This document shows positions 1 to 5,460 of a DNA stretch of 8,193 nucleotides, in pieces. Every line of letters begins with the position of its first letter. The first letter of the stretch is position 1. The notes under the pieces are model-generated. The model was given only the letters and a program-made list of their open reading frames with translations. It searched no databases and was not told the DNA's origin. The DNA lies in NCBI GenBank assembly GCA_021604925.1, contig BQJX01000097.1, positions 1-8,193 on the forward strand. The letters run 5' to 3'. The position numbers and the translations under genes were made by a program. This stretch comes from Gemmatimonadota bacterium. Its GTDB lineage: Bacteria > ARS69.

Positions 1-786
1 GTTGTGCCGTGGGCCGGGCTTCCCGTGGCGGTGGCGGAACTCGGCCGGGCGCGGCGGGACCTCACGATCTGCAATCTCCACCACAACGCGACCGCGACCG
101 CGGAGCTGGCGGTGGCCCTGCTGCTGGCCGTGGCCAAGAACGTCCCCCGCTTTGACCGGGAGCTGCGCGCGCCGAACTGGCGCCATCGCGGCGACCATCG
201 TCGCTCGGTGCAGCTGGAGGGCCGGACGGCGCTGATCGTGGGCTACGGCTCCATCGGACGACGGGTGGCCGCCACGTGCCGGGCGCTCGGCCTGGAGGTG
301 CTGGCGGTCCGGCGCACCGTGGGTGAAGCGGCGCTGCCGGAAGCGGTGTACGGCGTGGAGTCGCTGCCGGAACTGCTGCCGCGCGCGAACGTGGTCGTGA
401 TCTGCTGCCCCGCCACTCCCGACACCGAGGGGTTGATCGGGCGGGACGAGTTTGCGCTCATGCCCAACGACACGCTGCTGGTGAACGTGGCGCGCGGCAG
501 CGTGGTGCAGGAGGAGGCGCTCTTCGACGCGTTGCGCCGGCGGGAGATTCGCGGCGCCGGGATCGACGTGTGGTACCAGTACCCCACGTGCACCTCGGAG
601 GAAATGGTCACCACGCCTTCGCGCTTCCCCTTCCACGAACTCAGCAATCTCGTGATGAGCCCGCACCGCGGCGGGCACGTGATCGAGACCACGGAGCTGC
701 GGATGCACGCGCTGGCCGATACGCTGCAGGCCATCGCCGACGGGCTCGCCCCGCCCCACCGGGTGGACGTGGACGCCGGCTACTAG
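1..786 (+). CDS. D-isomer-specific 2-hydroxyacid dehydrogenase, NAD(P)-binding (5' truncated by window)
   Basis: This is the C-terminal part (261 codons visible) of a family member that usually has about 310-330 residues. The reading frame is open from base 1, so the real start lies upstream and the GTG at 4 is not taken as the start. Numbering from the first codon, a Rossmann glycine motif GYGSIG lies at residues 81-86. The substrate/catalytic Arg165 lies in VNVARG, and the catalytic His222 in MSPHRGGH. The family reduces 2-keto acids to D-2-hydroxy acids, or the reverse, in the cytosol. Strand beta-2 ends in LAVRRT rather than in an acidic residue, which hints at NADP(H) preference (inference). 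An oddity is that the usual 'DVfxxEP' segment reads DVWYQYP, so the family's catalytic Glu position is Tyr194. The exact substrate cannot be told. The gene ends just before a hairpin terminator and converges with the minus-strand VCBS gene. Confidence 0.93.
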   Translation, partial: VVPWAGLPVAVAELGRARRDLTICNLHHNATATAELAVALLLAVAKNVPRFDRELRAPNWRHRGDHRRSVQLEGRTALIVGYGSIGRRVAATCRALGLEVLAVRRTVGEAALPEAVYGVESLPELLPRANVVVICCPATPDTEGLIGRDEFALMPNDTLLVNVARGSVVQEEALFDALRRREIRGAGIDVWYQYPTCTSEEMVTTPSRFPFHELSNLVMSPHRGGHVIETTELRMHALADTLQAIADGLAPPHRVDVDAGY

Positions 787-790
787 ATCA

Positions 791-823
791 AGGGCCCGGG
801 AGTTTCCCCCCGGGCCCTCTTTC
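791..823 (+). terminator. Rho-independent-type terminator after the dehydrogenase gene
   Basis: A perfect 10-bp inverted repeat, AGGGCCCGGG (791-800) and CCCGGGCCCT (809-818), encloses an 8-base loop. It starts 5 bases after the TAG stop codon (784-786). A short, imperfect pyrimidine tail (CTTTC) follows on the plus strand. The tail is weak for a classical terminator, but the stem is very stable. The stem is symmetric and could also hinder transcripts arriving from the convergent gene that ends at 892, although the minus-strand side lacks a T-run. Confidence 0.7.
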
Positions 824-891
824 GATCATCGACCTGTACCCTTCCCCTGTGGGCCCTGGGCCGCGATCGGGGACGGCTGCCTGCGCTGCCC

Positions 892-2691
892 CTACTTCAG
901 CAGGACCGCCCGCCGCGTCTCTTCGGTGCCCGCGCCGCTCAGCCGGTAGAAGTACACGCCGGCGGCCACGCGCTCGCCGAGCGAGTCGCGGCCGTCCCAC
1001 GCCACCTGGTGCGCTCCGGCCTCGCGGCGGCCGTTGGCCAGGTCGCGAACGAGGCGACCGGTGGCGTCGTACACCGCCAGCTTCACGTCCGCCGCCTGCG
1101 GCAGCTGGAACTCAATCTGCGTGGACGTCGCGAACGGGTTGGGCGAGTTCTGCCGAAGCAGCGATTCGCGCCCGTGCGAGACCACGGGGGCGCCGGTCGG
1201 GTCCACCTCGTAGACCGTGAGGAACTGGTCGGTGGCCACGGCCTCCATCACCATCACGTCGCCGCTGGGCCAGGAGATCTCCAGCGAGTCGATGGTGGTG
1301 GTGCTGCCGAACCCGAAGTGCACATTCAGCATGTTCATGCCGTTGAAGTTGTTCTGCGCCTGCACCTCGCGGATCTGCCAGGTGGGCGTTCCGTCGATCG
1401 TGGCCTTGGCGCGCACGCGGGTCCCAAGCGCGGAGATGTTCGTCTTGCCGGCGCCGCCGCCCACCAGCTTGAGGTTGATGGAGTGGTTGCCGTTGGCCAG
1501 GTCGTTGCGGTACATGCGTTGCGTTCCCATCCGGCCGTTGCAGTACATGTCCAGATCGCCGTCGTTGTCGTAGTCGCCGATGGTGGCGCTGTAATGGGGC
1601 CCGCCCGTGGTGACCACCACGCTTGCGAGCTCCTCGGTGAACGTGCCGTCGCCGTTGTTGATCCAGTACTTGTCGGTCGAGGGCCCGTCCGTGGTGGCAA
1701 AGCAGTCCAGGTCGCCGTCGTTGTCGAAGTCGCCCCAGCTGTTCCCGAGGTACGAACCGGTCACGCTGGCGATGTTGCCCACGTCCGGCTCGGTCATGGT
1801 CACGTAGGTGCCGCCGTCGTTGCGGTAGAGGCGGTTGCTGACCATGCCGTAGTTCGTGAGGTATGCGTCCATGTCGCCATCGTTGTCGTAGTCGATCAGG
1901 TTCCAGTTCTGTCCGTTCACGAGTTCCGTGGCGATGGGCGCTTCGGTGATCCGCTCGAATCCCCACGGTCCGTTCTCGATGGTCATGTTGCGGAACAGGT
2001 TGTCCTCCGACAGCGTGCCCACCTGGCCGCTCCCGATGAAGATGTCCACGTCGCCGTCCTGGTCGTAGTCCGAGAACAGCGGAATCGTGTGCGCGTCCAG
2101 CGTGTCGGTCACCGCCGTGCTGTCGATGGCGGTGAAGGAACCGTCGCCGTTGTTGTAGAGCAGCCGGTTCTCGTGGTTCACGCCGTCGAAGCCGTTGGCC
2201 GCGGCGACCAGGATGTCCGGGTACGAGTCGTTGTCGATGTCGCCGAACACGCCGCCCCAGCCGGAATTGGCGGCCGCGTCGCCCGCGTCGCCCGTGGTGA
2301 TCTTGGTGAACGTGAACGCGCCGTCGTTGCGGTACAGGAACGACTGGGCGCCGGCCAGGAACACGTCGATGTCCCCGTCGTTGTCGTAGTCCGCCCAGGT
2401 GGTACCGCGGGGCAGGCCGTTCTGGCCCTGGACCCGGGCGCCCAGCTTGACAAAGCTGCCTCCGCCCTGGTTGTGCATGATGAACGCCTTGGACGAGACG
2501 AACAGGTCGAGCAGGCCGTCGTCGTCCACGTCCACCCAGGCCGCGCCCGCGTAGGTGCGGGTGAGATTCTCGGTGGCGACGGGATGGGTGGCATCCACGA
2601 CGAAGTTCTGGGCCCGGACGGGCGTGGCGGTCAGGACCAGGGCGGCGCCGAGGACTGCCAGCGGCCAGGCGAAACAGGGGGTGCGGTGCAT
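892..2691 (-). CDS. Secreted FG-GAP/VCBS-repeat protein with ASPIC/UnbV domain and FlgD-like C-terminal domain
   Basis: This gene encodes a 599-residue exported protein. Residues 1-27 form a signal peptide with a hydrophobic core (LAVLGAALVL) and a likely cut after VRA. Residues about 45-400 hold seven calcium-binding-type acidic motifs of the D-x-D-x-D-G-x-x-D type, spaced 47-59 residues apart, which implies a seven-bladed integrin-like beta-propeller. Residues about 403-495 match the ASPIC/UnbV domain, ending in 'HFGFGS...IDSLEISWPSG'. Residues about 509-599 form an Ig-like FlgD/type-IX-sorting-like domain, with SPNPF at 516-520 and GVYFYRL at 578-584. Such C-terminal domains act in FCB-type bacteria as secretion or surface-attachment signals; which system handles this one is unknown. 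An AAGGAGG site at 2697-2703, five bases before the ATG, supports the start. The ligand is unknown; adhesion or extracellular binding is an inference. Confidence 0.92.
   Translation of the reverse strand: MHRTPCFAWPLAVLGAALVLTATPVRAQNFVVDATHPVATENLTRTYAGAAWVDVDDDGLLDLFVSSKAFIMHNQGGGSFVKLGARVQGQNGLPRGTTWADYDNDGDIDVFLAGAQSFLYRNDGAFTFTKITTGDAGDAAANSGWGGVFGDIDNDSYPDILVAAANGFDGVNHENRLLYNNGDGSFTAIDSTAVTDTLDAHTIPLFSDYDQDGDVDIFIGSGQVGTLSEDNLFRNMTIENGPWGFERITEAPIATELVNGQNWNLIDYDNDGDMDAYLTNYGMVSNRLYRNDGGTYVTMTEPDVGNIASVTGSYLGNSWGDFDNDGDLDCFATTDGPSTDKYWINNGDGTFTEELASVVVTTGGPHYSATIGDYDNDGDLDMYCNGRMGTQRMYRNDLANGNHSINLKLVGGGAGKTNISALGTRVRAKATIDGTPTWQIREVQAQNNFNGMNMLNVHFGFGSTTTIDSLEISWPSGDVMVMEAVATDQFLTVYEVDPTGAPVVSHGRESLLRQNSPNPFATSTQIEFQLPQAADVKLAVYDATGRLVRDLANGRREAGAHQVAWDGRDSLGERVAAGVYFYRLSGAGTEETRRAVLLK
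1549..2532 (-). repeat. Seven acidic Ca2+-loop repeats of the VCBS/FG-GAP propeller
   Basis: These are coding repeats inside the secreted propeller gene. The nine-residue loops are DVDDDGLLD (residues 54-62), DYDNDGDID (101-109), DIDNDSYPD (151-159), DYDQDGDVD (208-216), DYDNDGDMD (267-275), DFDNDGDLD (321-329) and DYDNDGDLD (373-381). At the DNA level they show as recurring 'gtcgccgtcgttgtcgtagtc'-like blocks on the plus strand. The third loop is the most degenerate, with Ser-Tyr-Pro in place of Gly-Asp-x. Confidence 0.9.
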
Positions 2692-2850
2692 GAGGGCCTC
2701 CTTGCGAGTGAGATGTGCTGGTCCGACTCTCCAAGGAGGATAGAGGTCCCGCTACGGGTGCCTGGGCCGCTTTCCGCGGGAGGGTGGCCGCGGGGGATCA
2801 GCGGAGGCGCGCTGGGACGAGTGGCGCGGGGATTCGCGGCCGGGCGGTCC

Positions 2851-3465
2851 CTACCCCGACTGGGCGCGGTTCCGGTAGAGCTGCTGGTCCACCTGGGCGG
2901 CCATGGCGTCCGCCTTTTCCGGCATCCCCAGGAACTCCGCCATCCGCCGGGCCTGCGTGGGCGCGTCGGAGAGCACATCGGAGTAGTGGATCTCCAGGCA
3001 CTCGAAGTTGTCGCGGGCCCTCACCAGGTTCTGCACCTTGGTGAGGTGGTCCTGGTAGATCTCCGCCATGCGGTCGTCCGACGACTCGTTCGTCTCGCCG
3101 CGCCGGTCCAGCATCTTCTGCTGGGAGGCCAGCACTTCTTCGATCTTCCGGTGCATGAACACGATCTTGTAGTCGTTGTCGTACGGAAGGTCGCGCAGCA
3201 GGAACGAGATCACCTTGACCGCCTTGCCGCGGTACGCCTGCAGCCACGACTTGTTGCCGGGCTTGTCCAGGTCCTTGACCTGCTCCAGCTCGTAGTAGCC
3301 CTTGGGATTGTCGTCGTCCGCGGTGCGGATGCCGTCCTGGATGACCTCGATTCCCGCGGCCTGGACCATCTTCATGGCCATGGAGGTCCCGGATCGCGGC
3401 AGGCCCGAGATGATCACGATCGGCTTGCCGCGGCCTTTGCCGAACACCTTGTCCAGGAACGCCAT
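2851..3465 (-). CDS. Sulfotransferase-fold P-loop protein
   Basis: This is a 204-residue protein without signal peptide or membrane segment, so probably cytosolic. A PAPS 5'-phosphosulfate-loop motif, GLPRSGTSM, lies at residues 21-29. A second motif matches the 3'-phosphate-binding element of sulfotransferases: Arg106 in FMHRKIEEVLASQ with Ser114 eight residues later, the spacing known from the family. Near the C-terminus, 'IHYSDVLSD' (159-167) and 'RMAEFLGMP' (174-182) are also family-typical. The role would be transfer of a sulfuryl group from PAPS to an acceptor, which is not identifiable here. It is short next to the usual 250-350 residues, so catalytic activity is not certain. The frame is open for 36 more codons upstream, but the ATG at 3465 is chosen because GGAGG at 3473-3477 sits seven bases before it and homology-like sequence starts there. 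The gaps on both sides (159 and 165 bases) show no clear terminator. Confidence 0.85.
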   Translation of the reverse strand: MAFLDKVFGKGRGKPIVIISGLPRSGTSMAMKMVQAAGIEVIQDGIRTADDDNPKGYYELEQVKDLDKPGNKSWLQAYRGKAVKVISFLLRDLPYDNDYKIVFMHRKIEEVLASQQKMLDRRGETNESSDDRMAEIYQDHLTKVQNLVRARDNFECLEIHYSDVLSDAPTQARRMAEFLGMPEKADAMAAQVDQQLYRNRAQSG

Positions 3466-3472
3466 GGGTCTT

Positions 3473-3477
3473 CCTCC
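3473..3477 (-). promoter_or_regulatory. Ribosome binding site deciding the sulfotransferase start
   Basis: GGAGG on the minus strand lies seven bases upstream of the ATG at 3463-3465. The longer open frame beginning at 3573 has no comparable site and an unconvincing N-terminal sequence, so the shorter 204-residue product is preferred. Confidence 0.75.
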
Positions 3478-3630
3478 AAAGGCAGCGGTGAGACGGTTCG
3501 TGCGGGGTGGGGACGCACGGGTAAAGAGTGTACAGGATTCCGCGGGCGGTTCGCTACCGTCTCTTCCGCGCACCGTGCGGTCACGCGTGCCATTGGCGTC
3601 TTGTGGTCGCTCGGGGAGCCGGGCGCGCAG

Positions 3631-4656
3631 CTAGGGCGCGCGTTTCCCCTCGCGGAAGCGGGACTTCTGCCGGCCCCAGCTCTCCTGCGGCAACGGTGCG
3701 CCCGCGCTGGTGACCAGGTCCTGACCGATCATCTGCACCCGGTGGTTCAGCGTGTCCGCAATGTAGTAGAACGGCCCGAACCCGATGGCGAGTCCCTGGG
3801 CGTGATCGAACTGCAGCGGTCCGGTGCCCGGCGTGCCCACGAACTCGCACAGGAAAGTCCCGGAGAGCGTGAAGCGCTGGAAGCGCCCGTTGTGCGCCTT
3901 GACGTGCCAGCAGAGAACGTGGACCACGTCCTGGTCATCGATCTGCAGCGCGTTGGGATTGTGAAAGCGCCCCGGGAGCTCGCCGCTGCGCCCCCACTTG
4001 AACTGGAACACCCCGTTCGCATCGAACACGGAGACGCGGTTGTTGCGGATCTCGCTGACGTACAGCGTACCGTCCGACGAGAAGTCCATGCCCCGCGGCC
4101 CGTCCATCTGTCCGTCGCCCGCGCCGAGCCCACCGAACGTGAGCAGCCAGGTTCCGTCCGAGGTGAACTTCTGGATGCGGTTGCCGCTTCGCTCGGCCAC
4201 GAACACGTGTCCCTGGTCGTTCACGGCCACGCCCCACGGCTCGTCGAACTGCCCGTCGGCGGTGCCCGGACCGCCCCACTGCGTGAGGTAGTTGCCCACC
4301 GGGTCGAACTTCTGCATGCGATTGTTGATGCGGTCCGCCACGTAGATGTTGTCGGCGGAATCGAAGTCCAGATCGTGCGGCTGCTTGAAGCGACCGTCCG
4401 TGGTTCCGAACGTGCCGAAGGAGCGGATGAAGTTGCCCGCGGCATCGAACACCTGAACCCGGTGGTTCACGGCGTCGCACACGTGGAGTTCGCCCGCCGA
4501 GTTGAACTTGAGGCCCTGGGGGCCCTGGAACTGACCGGGCGCGCTGCCAAAGCCGCCCCACTCCGTTTCATAGGTCCAGAGGCAATCGGCCGCGGCGGGA
4601 GCCGCAAAGCAGAGAGGCGCAACGGCGAGGCAGGCAAGGATCGGTCGACCGTTCAT
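3631..4656 (-). CDS. Secreted NHL-repeat six-bladed beta-propeller protein
   Basis: This gene encodes a 341-residue exported protein. Residues 1-23 look like a signal peptide (hydrophobic segment, cut near APAAA). No proper lipobox is present, although Cys16 and Cys25 flank the region. Six NHL repeats follow at about 45-70, 92-117, 139-164, 186-211, 233-262 and 284-309. Each has a 'GP(Q/R)G...D..G.(L/I)YV.(D/E)..NNR(V/M)Q.FD' pattern with a linker of the 'G..DGQF' type, as in DGRF (87-90), DGQF (134-137) and DGQM (181-184). Blade 5 is the most divergent and contains a Cys-Trp-His stretch (249-251). The C-terminus ends in a basic tail (QKSRFREGKRAP) and lacks the FlgD-like domain of the downstream VCBS protein. 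NHL propellers serve as binding scaffolds and some are enzymes; no catalytic role can be assigned. AGGAGG at 4665-4670, eight bases before the ATG, supports the start. Confidence 0.92.
   Translation of the reverse strand: MNGRPILACLAVAPLCFAAPAAADCLWTYETEWGGFGSAPGQFQGPQGLKFNSAGELHVCDAVNHRVQVFDAAGNFIRSFGTFGTTDGRFKQPHDLDFDSADNIYVADRINNRMQKFDPVGNYLTQWGGPGTADGQFDEPWGVAVNDQGHVFVAERSGNRIQKFTSDGTWLLTFGGLGAGDGQMDGPRGMDFSSDGTLYVSEIRNNRVSVFDANGVFQFKWGRSGELPGRFHNPNALQIDDQDVVHVLCWHVKAHNGRFQRFTLSGTFLCEFVGTPGTGPLQFDHAQGLAIGFGPFYYIADTLNHRVQMIGQDLVTSAGAPLPQESWGRQKSRFREGKRAP
3727..4524 (-). repeat. Six NHL repeats of the beta-propeller gene
   Basis: These are coding repeats with a period of about 47 residues (141 bases) covering residues 45-310. 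The first four are very regular and the last two are looser. Recurrent residues are Gly at the repeat start, Asp-x-x-Gly at the turn, and Asn-(H/N)-Arg-(V/M)-Gln before the final hydrophobic strand. Confidence 0.85.
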
Positions 4657-4798
4657 GGCAGGAACCTCCTCGGGGAGATCCTACCCGGTTCCCGGGCCCC
4701 ATCACCACCGATACCGCAGGGGCCGCGGCCGGCCGGTCGTGGGAGCCCCTCGGATCTGGTCCCGGCCCGGCCGTGGCCCTGCCCCGGCGGCCGAAGTC

Positions 4799-5224
4799 CT
4801 AGACCGGCCAGTCCCTCAGCATGCGCTCGGTCTCTTCGGCGTGTCCCGACTCGTCGCGGACCATGTCCTCCAGCTGGACCATGAGGCCCTTGTCCCCGAA
4901 TTTCTCGGCCTCCAGTGCGCGCTGGGTGTAGTCCCGCTGCGCGCCCGTCTCGGCCTGGAGCACCGCCTGGAGCATTTCCCGGTTGGACTTGGCGGCCGGC
5001 GTGGGGCGCGGCGTGGTGGTGGGCTCCCCGCCCAGGGCCACGATCTTGTTGGCCAGGTAGGACGCGTGCATCTGCTCGTCCGTCACCTCGGCCAGGAAGA
5101 ACTGCGAGAGCTGCGGGCGGTAGGGCCCCGTCGCCTTGGCGGCGTAGGTCAGGTACTGGATGATGGCCCCCAGCTCGCCCGCGAGATCCTGATTCAGATG
5201 GTCGATCATCGTCTTCTTGTCCAT
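4799..5224 (-). CDS. Bacterioferritin-type ferritin-like diiron protein
   Basis: This is a 141-residue, all-helical cytosolic protein. All six ferroxidase ligands of the bacterioferritin pattern are present: Glu17 (with Tyr24 in an E-x6-Y arrangement), Glu50-x-x-His53, Glu92, and Glu125-x-x-His128. Their spacing nearly equals that of E. coli Bfr (E18, E51, H54, E94, E127, H130). The likely role is oxidation and storage of iron or detoxification of peroxide. The residue equivalent to the haem ligand Met52 is Gln51, while a Met sits one place later, so haem binding is doubtful. It is shorter than classical Bfr (about 158 residues). A proline/threonine-rich loop (residues 67-76) joins helices B and C. 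The frame is open 20 codons further up, but the ATG at 5224 gives the family-like N-terminus. Its RBS-like GAGAGG (5230-5235) is weak. The gene is divergent from the phosphatase pair. Confidence 0.87.
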   Translation of the reverse strand: MDKKTMIDHLNQDLAGELGAIIQYLTYAAKATGPYRPQLSQFFLAEVTDEQMHASYLANKIVALGGEPTTTPRPTPAAKSNREMLQAVLQAETGAQRDYTQRALEAEKFGDKGLMVQLEDMVRDESGHAEETERMLRDWPV

Positions 5225-5333
5225 GACGCCCTCTCTGGTTGAGCCTGCTCTTCGAACGCTACGCGGGGCGTCTGCGAGCGACAAGAGCTACGGCCTGCCA
5301 CCGATGGCCACGTTCGGCCACACCTGCCCAAGA

Positions 5334-5358
5334 GGCCCCGGAGCCGGCCTCCGGGCCC
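5334..5358. other. GC-rich hairpin in the divergent intergenic region
   Basis: The inverted repeat CCCGGAG (5337-5343) and CTCCGGG (5349-5355) encloses a five-base loop. Two further pairs (5334-5335 with 5357-5358) extend it beyond one mismatch. No T-run follows on either strand, so it is not a normal terminator. It lies between two divergent genes and may be an operator or chance structure in GC-rich DNA. The rest of 5225-5460 shows no gene. Confidence 0.3.
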
Positions 5359-5388
5359 CCCGATTCCGCTGCAGAAGCGGGCCCGGCG

Positions 5389-5397
5389 TGATATGAT
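5389..5397 (+). promoter_or_regulatory. Extended -10 promoter for the phosphatase pair
   Basis: TGATATGAT fits the extended -10 form TG-n-TATAAT with one mismatch and stands out in otherwise GC-rich sequence. No good -35 box is seen at 16-18 bases upstream, which is tolerated with an extended -10. Transcription would begin near 5404, giving a leader of about 57 bases before the TTG start. The call assumes a sigma-70-like consensus in this organism. Confidence 0.45.
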
Positions 5398-5444
5398 CTT
5401 CGCCCCTGCACCCAACCCTGGTCGAAGTCGCTCGCGACCCACTC

Positions 5445-5450
5445 GGAGGA
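5445..5450 (+). promoter_or_regulatory. Ribosome binding site for a TTG start codon
   Basis: GGAGGA lies ten bases before the TTG at 5461. The frame has no ATG near its beginning, and only the TTG start retains the hydrophobic N-terminus, so the pairing of this site with TTG decides the start. Confidence 0.7.
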
Positions 5451-5460
5451 ACTCACCGTC

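Noticed and set aside
1549..2532. Regularly spaced repeat blocks that could suggest a CRISPR or satellite array
   Set aside because: The repeats are codons for calcium-binding loops in a continuous open frame, with variable spacing that keeps frame.
1112..2734. A 540-codon minus-strand frame overlapping the VCBS gene in another register
   Set aside because: It is an arginine/histidine-rich repeat translation produced by the repeated acidic-loop codons read out of frame.
3500..3545. A possible minus-strand -10 element (TACACT within TGTACACTC) before the sulfotransferase gene
   Set aside because: The match is 4 of 6, no -35 lies at proper spacing, and nothing else supports it.
4671..4798. 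GC-rich palindromic stretches (such as GGCCGCGGCC) between the ferritin-like and NHL genes
   Set aside because: No T-run follows any of them on the minus strand, and short GC palindromes are common by chance at this base composition.
1009..4884. A stop-free plus-strand frame of 1291 codons lying antisense to three minus-strand genes
   Set aside because: The translation is low-complexity, rich in Val, His, Arg, Ala and Gly, as expected for the complement of GC-rich coding sequence. The minus-strand frames carry recognisable domains, signal peptides and ribosome binding sites, and the antisense frame runs through their boundaries without regard.
5256..5284. A possible minus-strand promoter for the ferritin-like gene (TTGTCG, 17 bases, TAGCGT)
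   Set aside because: Only 4 of 6 and 3 of 6 consensus bases match, which is near the level expected by chance in a region this long.
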